From NCBI GenBank assembly GCA_021780115.1, contig JAJXZI010000047.1, positions 1 to 55,542 of the forward strand: a stretch of DNA of 55,542 bases, read 5' to 3'. Of the stretch, positions 32,836-42,177 are shown piece after piece. The notes under the pieces are model-generated. The model was not told the origin of the DNA. It worked only from the letters and a program-made list of their open reading frames with translations, and did not search any database. The position numbers were made by a program, and so were the translations under genes. Every line of letters begins with the position of its first letter. Position 1 is the stretch's first letter. This DNA comes from a bacterium (GTDB lineage Bacteria > Verrucomicrobiota > Verrucomicrobiia > Limisphaerales > JAJXZI01).

Positions 32836-34241
32836 GCGCCTCCCTCAGACTCAGGCCTGGCGGCCGCGGGCTTGGGAGCGTGAACTTTGGACCGATCGAG
32901 CAGCGCCCGCCACTTCTCGACGCGCTCCTTGATCTTCTTTTCCACGCCCTGGTCGGTCGGCTCGTAATAGTGCCGCAGCGCGCCGAGGTAATCCTGCGCC
33001 ACAAAATGCTCCGGATGTTCGTGGGCGTATTGGTAGCCGGCGCCGTGGCCGAGCCGCTGAGCGCCCCGGTAATTCGCATCCTGCAGGTGCGCCGGCACCG
33101 CCAGCGTGCGGCCGGAGCGCACGTCCTCCAGCGCGGCGTCGATGGCGGTGATGGTGCTGTTGCTCTTGTTCGCGGTGGCGACGTAGAGTGCCGCCTCGGC
33201 AATGGGAATCCGCGCCTCCGGCCAGCCGATGAACTCCGCCGCCTGGTGCGCCGCCTGCGCCAGCACCAGCGCCATCGGGTCGGCCAATCCGACGTCCTCC
33301 GCCGCGCAAATCACGATGCGCCGGGTGAGGAACCGCGGGTCTTCGCCAGCGTGGATCATCTTGGCCAGCCAGTAGAGCGTCGCGTCCGGATCGCTGCCGC
33401 GCATGGACTTGATGAACGCCGAGATCGTGTCGTAGTGCGCGTCTTCGTCGCCGTCGTAAACCACCGCCTTGCGCTGGATGCTCTGCTCCGCCGTCGCCAG
33501 GCCGATACGGATGACGCCGTCGGGGCCGGGTTCAGTGGTGAGCGCGGCGACCTCCAACGAGTTGAGCGCCTTGCGGGCGTCGCCGTCGGAGAGTTTGGCC
33601 AGGTGTCGCAGCGCCGCCTCGTCGGCTTCGACCTTGAGGTAGCCCAGTCCGCGTTCGGCGTCGGAGCGCGCCCGCTGGAGCAATTGGTAAAGCTCCTCCT
33701 CGCTGAGTGGTTTCAACTCAAAGATCTGGGAGCGCGACACCAGCGGGGAGTTGACGAAGAAAAAGGGATTGTGCGTGGTGGCGCCGATCAGCCGGATGAC
33801 GCCGCTCTCGACGTCCGGCAACAGCACGTCCTGCTGGGCCTTGTTGAAGCGATGGATTTCGTCAATGAACAGGATGGTGGGCCGGCCGGTGTTCTCCAGC
33901 CGGTTGGCGGCGGCAGCCAGCACGCGGCGCAGGTCCGCGACGTTCGATTCCACGCCGCTGAGCCGCTCGAACTTGCTGCGCGTCTGCCGGGCGATGATTT
34001 GCGCGAGCGAGGTTTTGCCCGTGCCCGGCGGGCCGAAGAAGATCAGCGACTGGATGCGGTCGGCCTCGATGGCGCGGCGGAGCAGTTGGCCCGGCGCCAG
34101 GATGTGCGTCTGCCCGGCGAACTCGTCCAGCGTGCGCGGCCGCATCCGCGCCGCCAGCGGCTGGTGCCACGCAGACGCGGGTTCCGATGGGATCTCCGGT
34201 TTCGCGTCGGTCGCCGCGGCAAACAAATCATCACGCGCCAT
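32832..34241 (-). CDS. rarA: Replication-associated recombination protein A (AAA ATPase)
   Basis: LAARMRPRTLDEFAGQTHILAPG; FFGPPGTGKTSLAQIIA; ILFIDEIHRFNKAQQDVLLPDVE; GATTHNPFFFVNSPLVSRSQIFEL. Confidence 0.94.
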   Translation of the reverse strand: MARDDLFAAATDAKPEIPSEPASAWHQPLAARMRPRTLDEFAGQTHILAPGQLLRRAIEADRIQSLIFFGPPGTGKTSLAQIIARQTRSKFERLSGVESNVADLRRVLAAAANRLENTGRPTILFIDEIHRFNKAQQDVLLPDVESGVIRLIGATTHNPFFFVNSPLVSRSQIFELKPLSEEELYQLLQRARSDAERGLGYLKVEADEAALRHLAKLSDGDARKALNSLEVAALTTEPGPDGVIRIGLATAEQSIQRKAVVYDGDEDAHYDTISAFIKSMRGSDPDATLYWLAKMIHAGEDPRFLTRRIVICAAEDVGLADPMALVLAQAAHQAAEFIGWPEARIPIAEAALYVATANKSNSTITAIDAALEDVRSGRTLAVPAHLQDANYRGAQRLGHGAGYQYAHEHPEHFVAQDYLGALRHYYEPTDQGVEKKIKERVEKWRALLDRSKVHAPKPAAARPESEGGA

Positions 34242-34279
34242 GGGGAATAACTAGCAGCTTGAAGATGACTTTCCCAAAG

Positions 34280-34463
34280 GAAAAAGGCCGTGCCCCAGCC
34301 CCCGAAATCACGAGGCTTGGTTTAGAAGTCCCAGGGCAAAAAAAGACCCCACCGATGCCGTGTGTAACTGTTCCTTTGAACATTAAGCAACAAAAGGAAC
34401 CGGCCCGGAAGCTTCCGACGTCCAGTGAAGGCCTGTCGTCCACTCCCCGCAGCTAAGGCTCCC
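34280..34463 (-). ncRNA. Candidate structured RNA upstream of rarA; 6S-like possibility, unproven
   Basis: No supported CDS in the 34242-34709 gap. Minus strand has nested pairing: AGCC/GGCT, ACGA/TCGT, GGC/GCC, TGG/CCA, GAAGCTTCCGGGC/GCCCTGGGACTTC (with wobbles), GTTCCTTT/AAAGGAAC, then a T tract. Confidence 0.3.
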
Positions 34464-34709
34464 GCTTTTCTCATTTACCGTTCAAGGACTTAGTTGCTGA
34501 TCACGCGCATGGCAGGGTAAATCGTGCGTCCTGCTTTTCCAAAGAACCGTCGCGGGGCGTTGCTTCCCTCGCAACTTGCTGGTTTCCTATTGCCACAATG
34601 CGGCGGGGTTCTCAAGTGATTTTTCGGAAATTCTTTCGGGCCCTCCCGCCGGCGGGCGCGCAGCCAAATAATCTCGCCTGCCACCAACCGCCCCATCATC
34701 TTCCACCCG

Positions 34710-35792
34710 ATGCACCTGGCCCGCTTGCGCCTCCGCGATTTCCGCAACTACGCGCGGCTGGACGTGGACTTCGCGCCGGGCTTCCATCTGCTGCTCGGTG
34801 GCAACGCGCAGGGAAAAACCAACATCCTCGAAGCGATTTATCTCATGGCCACGCTGCGCTCGTTCCGCGGCGTCGGTGGCGCGCCGATGGTGCGCCACGG
34901 GCAAAAGGGGTACTTCGTCGGCGGCACCGTCGTCGGCCAGGGCGAGCGCGAAATCAAGATGTATTGGTCGCCGCGCGAGCGGAAACTGAGCCTCGACGGC
35001 CAGCCGGTGAAACGGTGGAGCGACTACCTCGGCGTGCTCCGGGCGGTGGTGTTTTGCACGGAGGATTTGCAGCTCATCAAAGGTACGGGCCGCGTCCGCC
35101 GCCGCTTCCTGGATCTGCTGCTCTCGCAGACGCACCGCGCCTACCTGCCCCTGCTCCAGCGTTACGCCCAGGCCCTGCGCTCCCGCAACGCACTGCTCCG
35201 GCAGCCGATCCTCGACCCGGCCGCGCTGGACAGCTTCTCCCAGGAACTCGTCAAACACGGCGGGGAAATCATCCGTCAGCGGCGCGAACTGGCGCCCCGG
35301 CTTGCGCCGCTGGTGGACCGGGCCTACCGCCGCATCGCCGGCGACGCCGAGGAGCTGCGGATGGAATACCTGCCGGCCGTGAAACAGGACTTCGCGGTGG
35401 AACTGGCGCAGTCCGGTCCGCGCGAACGCGGCTACGGCGCGACGCTCGTCGGCCCGCACCGCGACGACGTGCAACTGCTGCTCAACGACCGCGCGGCCGC
35501 GCAGTTCGGCAGCGAGGGCCAGAAACGCACGCTCGCCCTCGCGCTCAAGATGGCCCAGGCCGAATACCTCACCACCCTCCACGGCGCTCCGCCGATCCTG
35601 CTCCTCGACGACGTCATGGGCGAACTGGACCTGCGGCGCCGCAGCGCGTTCCTGCCGCTGCTCGAAGCGGCGCGCCAGGCCCAGGGCCAGGTGTTCCTGA
35701 CCGCCAACGAGGAGAGTTGGCCGCGCGAGTTGGCCCGCGACCTGCGGCGCTGGGAAATCAAGCAGGGCACGCTCACGGCGGCCGTTGCGTAG
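34710..35792 (+). CDS. recF: DNA replication/repair protein RecF
   Basis: MHLARLRLRDFRNYARLDVDFAPGFHLLLGGNAQGKTNILEAIYLMATLRSFR; LVGPHRDDVQLLLND; ILLLDDVMGELDLRRR. Confidence 0.95.
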   Translation: MHLARLRLRDFRNYARLDVDFAPGFHLLLGGNAQGKTNILEAIYLMATLRSFRGVGGAPMVRHGQKGYFVGGTVVGQGEREIKMYWSPRERKLSLDGQPVKRWSDYLGVLRAVVFCTEDLQLIKGTGRVRRRFLDLLLSQTHRAYLPLLQRYAQALRSRNALLRQPILDPAALDSFSQELVKHGGEIIRQRRELAPRLAPLVDRAYRRIAGDAEELRMEYLPAVKQDFAVELAQSGPRERGYGATLVGPHRDDVQLLLNDRAAAQFGSEGQKRTLALALKMAQAEYLTTLHGAPPILLLDDVMGELDLRRRSAFLPLLEAARQAQGQVFLTANEESWPRELARDLRRWEIKQGTLTAAVA

Positions 35793-35942
35793 CCCGGAGC
35801 GTTCACCCGCCGCGGAAAAGAGCACCGGGCTGCCGACGACGACGTGAGGACTCGGTCTCCGCGCTCCGGTCGTGCGCTTGTAACCGCGCCCAGCCGCGGA
35901 TCGTCGTTGGCAAACGATGCCGTTGCCGCAAACCTGTCGCCC

Positions 35943-38009
35943 ATGCCGCGTGGCTTGACATTTCGCCGGGCGGGGCTGGCCGCCGGACTGGCCGTCGTCA
36001 CTTGGGCGGCGCCCTCGGCCGCGCAATCCTGGGCCGACGCGTCGGCGCCCTACCGGCTGCGCATCGAGAAAAGCGCCGGCGCGTCGTGGCCCGCCGCCGC
36101 CGGCTTCGTGCGCGTCTGGCCGTGTGGTCTGAACGCGGCGCAGGGCCGGGCCCGCGTCTTCACCGCCGGAGGCCGCGCGGTGCGCTCGCAGCTCCTCTGG
36201 ATCAAACCAGGCGATCCATGGAAAATCCTGTTCGACACTTCGGGAGGCGAAACGACCTACGTCATTTACCTCGACGAGCAACCCCCGCTGGCGGTGAGTT
36301 GGCGGCCCGAGGCGGGGCTGATCTGGGAAACGCGCGAACTCAAATCCGGCACGCCCGACGACTGGGCGCAGGCGGTGCGGTTGTGGGACACCGCGCCCGG
36401 CATCCTCGGCCGCGGCCCGGTGGCGCACGTGTTCAACGGCATCCACCTGCACGGCCCCACCCTGAATTTCGCGGGCCGGTTCACCGGCTATTTCCAAGTC
36501 AAAGATCCCGGCGAGTACGCGTTCGCCGTCGTCTCCACCGATCCGGCGTTCCTGCGGATTGACGGACGCTTTGTTGCGACCCGGCCGCTCCGGGCGAACA
36601 ACCCCGGGCGCCACGGCCAGTTCAGCGGCACGGTGACGTTGCCGGCAGGACGCCACCAGTTGGACTACCTCCATTTCCACCGCGAGGGGCCGCTGGCGGC
36701 GGAAGTGGCCTGGAAACCGCCCGGCAAGAACGGATGGGAAGTGATGCCGCCGGAGGCGTTCGTTCCGCTGGCCGACTTTCACACCGTTGCCTTCGAGCCT
36801 TCGCCCGCGCAGCCCCGCCGGCTTTATTTTGAGTGGGAAGCCCGCGACAGCAACCTGGTGGATGACCTCGCGCTGGTGGACGTGCAGTTCCGCCTCCTGC
36901 CGCCGCTGAGCGGACGGCCCTGCCGTTGGCGGTTCGACGACGGCACCGAGGGCGCGAACAGCCTCCGGGCACACCTTTTCCCGCGCACCGGTTATCGGCA
37001 GGTACGGTTGGAGGTGTCCGGGCGGGGCCAGCCCCCGGCGGTGCTGACGCAGCTCATCGACGTCGAACCGCGCTGGGCGCAGCGCGACCAATGGCGCGAC
37101 CCGCTCTGGGCCGAGCAGCGGAATGAGCTGCTGGCCCGCGATTTCTCCGCCGTCCCCCCGGACGATCTGGCGGCGCTCGTGCGGCTGGCGGCGTACCTCG
37201 ACGAGCCGCCGTTGCTCGATCGTCTCGGCGCGGTGTGCCTCCGGCGGCAGTCGGAGTTCCGGGCCGGGCAGGCGGAGGCGTTCTTCGATTTGGGCCGGCA
37301 TTATCAGAGCGCCGCCGGGCACCGAAGCGCGCTCGCGGAACGGGCGTTCCGGGCGGCGGTGGGCCTGGGCGGGGCGGAGTCTTCCGCCGCCGAGCGGGCG
37401 CGGCTGCGCCTGGCGGGGCTGCTGATTGACGACGCCGACCAGCCCGATCAATGCCTGGCGCTGCTGCGCGAGGTCCACGCGGAGAGCCTGCCGGCAGACG
37501 ACCGGCGGCGGGCGCAACTGTTCGAAGGCGACGCGCGGCTGGCGAAGGGCGAGGTGGAAGCGGCCCGCGACTGTTACCGGGCGGCGGGGGACATGGCGCC
37601 AGGCGGCGTGGGCGCGGCCGTCCGCGCGGCGGCCCGGCTGGAGAGCGTGCGCCACTTCCTGGCGGCGGGCGCCTGGGACGAGGCGGACGAACTGCTGCGC
37701 CAGGTCGAGTGGGAATCGCCGTTGGAGCGGATGTCGATGGAAGCGGGCCTCGCGCGCATCCGGATTTGTCTGGGGCGCAAGGAACCGGCCCAGGCGCTGG
37801 CGTGGTGCCATCGGTTGCAGCCCGTGGCGGCCAACGACACCCAGCGCGCGGACCTGCTCTACGCGCGGATCGAGGCGGCCGAGGCCCTGGGGCAGCGCGC
37901 CGAGGCCCGCGCCGCTTACGCGCAGCTCCTGAAGGACCATCCGTACAGCGAGGCCAGCGCCCGGGCGAAAGACCGGTGGGGTCCGCAGTTGAGCCAGGCG
38001 GGAAAATGA
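35943..38009 (+). CDS. Secreted PA14-like plus TPR-like protein
   Basis: Signal peptide; GRFTGYFQVKDPGEYAFAVVSTDPAFLRIDGRFV...GTVTLPAGRHQLDYLHFHREGPLAAEVAWKPPG (PA14-like); C-terminal Ala/Glu/Arg-rich helical repeats. Confidence 0.75.
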   Translation: MPRGLTFRRAGLAAGLAVVTWAAPSAAQSWADASAPYRLRIEKSAGASWPAAAGFVRVWPCGLNAAQGRARVFTAGGRAVRSQLLWIKPGDPWKILFDTSGGETTYVIYLDEQPPLAVSWRPEAGLIWETRELKSGTPDDWAQAVRLWDTAPGILGRGPVAHVFNGIHLHGPTLNFAGRFTGYFQVKDPGEYAFAVVSTDPAFLRIDGRFVATRPLRANNPGRHGQFSGTVTLPAGRHQLDYLHFHREGPLAAEVAWKPPGKNGWEVMPPEAFVPLADFHTVAFEPSPAQPRRLYFEWEARDSNLVDDLALVDVQFRLLPPLSGRPCRWRFDDGTEGANSLRAHLFPRTGYRQVRLEVSGRGQPPAVLTQLIDVEPRWAQRDQWRDPLWAEQRNELLARDFSAVPPDDLAALVRLAAYLDEPPLLDRLGAVCLRRQSEFRAGQAEAFFDLGRHYQSAAGHRSALAERAFRAAVGLGGAESSAAERARLRLAGLLIDDADQPDQCLALLREVHAESLPADDRRRAQLFEGDARLAKGEVEAARDCYRAAGDMAPGGVGAAVRAAARLESVRHFLAAGAWDEADELLRQVEWESPLERMSMEAGLARIRICLGRKEPAQALAWCHRLQPVAANDTQRADLLYARIEAAEALGQRAEARAAYAQLLKDHPYSEASARAKDRWGPQLSQAGK

Positions 38010-38125
38010 GCGGCGGGCGTAACTCCGCTTTTCCGCGAAGCGTCCTTCCTCGCGGCGGGAGCGGCCGCGCCGCGCGCCGTGAGTTCGCGGTTCCCAGACG
38101 CGGGCATTGCGGCTAACTTCTGGAA

Positions 38126-39634
38126 ATGATGAGAATCGTTTTGGCGGGTTTGCTGGTTGGGGCGGCCGTCGCCGCCCAGGCCGGCGAACGGGATTGGTTC
38201 GTCCCGCTGGGGGCGCCGCCGCAGGCCGCGCCGCGCCGCATCTCCGGCGGCGAGGGGTTTCCCCCGCTGCCGCTGCCGGCCACCCCGCTGCGCCGCACCG
38301 AACGGAAGCGCGAGCCGAGCCCGGCCAAGATCGTCGCCAAGGTCGTCTGGGGTGAGACGGCGGAGTTCAAATACCAGGGCGGCGAGACCGCGGAGGTGGC
38401 CGATTGGAACCAGTGCCCCGCGGACCTGCAGCAAATCCTGCGCAAGACCAGCGGCGCCCTCGGCACGCCCTACGGCGGCGACGCCCTGCCGCTGTCGGCG
38501 TTCAGTTGGGATCCCGTCCGCTGCCCGGTCCTGTTCTTCAGCGGCAGCCGGACGATCAAGTTCGATCCCAAAACGCTGGCGCAACTCCACGATTACGTGG
38601 TGCGCGGCGGCATGATCGTGGCCGACGACGTGGCCGGCGCGCCGTACTTTTACGCTTCCATCAAGCAGGCCATGGAGGCGGCCTTCCCCGAACTGAGCTT
38701 CCGGGTGATTCCTTTGGACCACCCGCTTTACCACATGGTGGCCGACGTGGACGAGGTGAAGTATCCGAAGAACAACCCGTCCACCCAACCGTTCCTCGAA
38801 GGCATGTACGTCTTTTCCCGCGTCGGCGTGCTGGTTTCCAAATACGGTCTCGGCTGCGGCTGGGACGACCACGCGGTGCCGTTGCTGCCGGAGGCGGTCT
38901 ATTACGACGTGCCGAGCGCGAGCAAGATCGGGATGGACCTCATCGCCTACGCCATCGGCTACGCCAACGTCGCGCGCGAATCCGCCAAGCCCGAACTCTT
39001 CGGCACGCTCGACGAGAAGCGGCCCACCGACGAATTTGTGTTTGGTCAGATCAAGCACGACGGCGCGTGGAACGTCCACGCCGGCGGCGCGGCGGCGTTG
39101 TTGCGGGCGCTGCGGCAGAACTCGGCGGTGCGCGTCAGCCTCAAGCGCGTGCCGGTGTCGCCGGGCCGGGACGACCTCTCCGGCTTCACGTTCCTGTACC
39201 TGACCGGCCTGGACGATTTCCAGCTCGATGCCGCGGCGGTGTCGGCGCTGCGGGCCTTCCTGAATCGCGGCGGGACGCTGTTCATCAACAACGGACTCGG
39301 CCTGAAAACCTTTGACGCCGCCGCGCGCCGCGAAGTGAAGCGCATCCTCCCGGACGCGGAACTGGCGCCGATCCCGTTGAGCCATCCGCTTTACAGTTCC
39401 GTCTTCAAAGTCACCCAGGCGCGCTACACGCCCGCGGTCGCCAAGGCGGAGCCGGGCCGGAAGGCGCCCGATTTCGAAGGCATCTCGATCGGCGGCGACC
39501 TGCGCGTCATCTACAGTCCGCTCGACTTGGAAGTCGGCTGGACCGGCCTGGACCATCCGCTGGCCCGGGGCTACGAACCGGAGTCCGCGCTGGAGTTGGG
39601 CGTGAACACGGTCGTCTATGCCATGACCCACTGA
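38126..39634 (+). CDS. Secreted DUF4159-family protein
   Basis: Signal peptide; FGQIKHDGAWNVHAGGAAALLRAL...FTFLYLTGLDDFQLDAAAVSALRAFLNRGGTLFINNGLG; adjacent to MoxR/DUF58 genes. Confidence 0.75.
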   Translation: MMRIVLAGLLVGAAVAAQAGERDWFVPLGAPPQAAPRRISGGEGFPPLPLPATPLRRTERKREPSPAKIVAKVVWGETAEFKYQGGETAEVADWNQCPADLQQILRKTSGALGTPYGGDALPLSAFSWDPVRCPVLFFSGSRTIKFDPKTLAQLHDYVVRGGMIVADDVAGAPYFYASIKQAMEAAFPELSFRVIPLDHPLYHMVADVDEVKYPKNNPSTQPFLEGMYVFSRVGVLVSKYGLGCGWDDHAVPLLPEAVYYDVPSASKIGMDLIAYAIGYANVARESAKPELFGTLDEKRPTDEFVFGQIKHDGAWNVHAGGAAALLRALRQNSAVRVSLKRVPVSPGRDDLSGFTFLYLTGLDDFQLDAAAVSALRAFLNRGGTLFINNGLGLKTFDAAARREVKRILPDAELAPIPLSHPLYSSVFKVTQARYTPAVAKAEPGRKAPDFEGISIGGDLRVIYSPLDLEVGWTGLDHPLARGYEPESALELGVNTVVYAMTH

Positions 39635-39815
39635 GCGCGAGCGCGGAAACCCAAATGTCGAACGCCGCTACCTACAGCAGTTCCGAAGCTGGACGCCCGC
39701 CCGCTGGTCCGCGGCGCCGCGACCTGGCTCCGGCAACCGGCCACAGGTTCGATTTCGGCTCCCGGCTTTCGGACTTCCTTTGGACTTCGGCTTTCGGCTT
39801 TCAGCTTCCCCCCCC

Positions 39816-41153
<1,338 letters not shown>

Positions 41154-41289
41154 CCCATCTGAACGCCGCAGTCCGAAGTCGAAAGGCCGGCCGAAGGCCG
41201 CAATCCAGGCGTGCCGGAACCGGCGGCCTCGTTTCCGATTTCCGCGTCCGGTTTTGCGCCGGGCTTCGGCTTTCGTTTTTCGGATTTCG

Positions 41290-42177
41290 GTGAAAGCGGC
41301 CGCCTACAAATTCCTCCCGCCCGAGCTGGCCGACCGCCTGGGCAACCTCGGCGTCTCGGTGCGCCGTCCCGTCGAGGGCGGTCTGCAGGGCCTGCACCAA
41401 TCGCCGCACCACGGCGCGTCGGTCGAGTTTTCCGACTACCGCGAATACGTCCGCGGCGACCCGCCCCACCTCATTGACTGGGCCGTTTTTGCCCGTTCGG
41501 ATCGCTACGTGATCCGCCGGTACCAGGAGGAGACGAACCTGCGCGCCTTCCTCCTGCTTGACACGTCGGAGAGCATGGCCTTCCACGAGCAGGGGCTGCA
41601 TTCCAAGATGGATTACGCCGCGTTCCTCGCCGCCGGATTGATGTACATCCTCGCGCGCCAGAGCGATTCCGCCGGACTGGTCCTGTTCAGCGACAAAGTC
41701 CACCGCCAGCTTCCGCCCGCCGGCAGCCTCGAAGGTCTGCGCCCGTTGCTGCGGGCGCTCGAAGCTATCCGGCCCGCCGGCCGCAGTGGCATCGAAGCGG
41801 CCCTGCACGCCGTCGCCGAACAGGTCAAGCGCCGCAGCCTCTTCCTCCTCCTCTCCGACTGCCTGTGCGACCCGGCGGAGATTTTGCGCGGCGTCCGGCA
41901 TCTCCACCACAACGGCCATGAGGTGACGATCCTGCACGTCCTGGACCCCGCCGAGATGCGTCTGACGTTCACCGGCCTCGTCGAACTCAAGGAACTGGAG
42001 ACGGGCGCGAAACTGCTCCTCCAGACCGAAGAATTCCGCGACGCCTACGCCGCCGAGGTCCAGCGCCACATCGACACGCTCCGCAAAGGCTGCGCGGACT
42101 GCCTCGCGGAATACCATCTGGTGGATACGCGCCAACCCGTCGAGGAGGCGCTGCACCTGCGGGTGAGGAGAGAGTGA
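41290..42177 (+). CDS. DUF58 domain protein with VWA/MIDAS-like motif (probable GTG start)
   Basis: GLHQSPHHGASVEFSDYREYVRGDPPHLIDWAVFARSDRYVIRRYQEETNLRAFLLLDTSESM. Confidence 0.9.
   Translation: MKAAAYKFLPPELADRLGNLGVSVRRPVEGGLQGLHQSPHHGASVEFSDYREYVRGDPPHLIDWAVFARSDRYVIRRYQEETNLRAFLLLDTSESMAFHEQGLHSKMDYAAFLAAGLMYILARQSDSAGLVLFSDKVHRQLPPAGSLEGLRPLLRALEAIRPAGRSGIEAALHAVAEQVKRRSLFLLLSDCLCDPAEILRGVRHLHHNGHEVTILHVLDPAEMRLTFTGLVELKELETGAKLLLQTEEFRDAYAAEVQRHIDTLRKGCADCLAEYHLVDTRQPVEEALHLRVRRE

Noticed and set aside
34242-34709. tmRNA, RNase P RNA or SRP RNA in the rarA-recF gap
   Set aside because: No conserved tmRNA 3' end or tag, no RNase P core motifs, no SRP tetraloop domain.
34587-37940. 1117-aa minus-strand ORF
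   Set aside because: Antisense to recF and the PA14/TPR gene; composition artefact.
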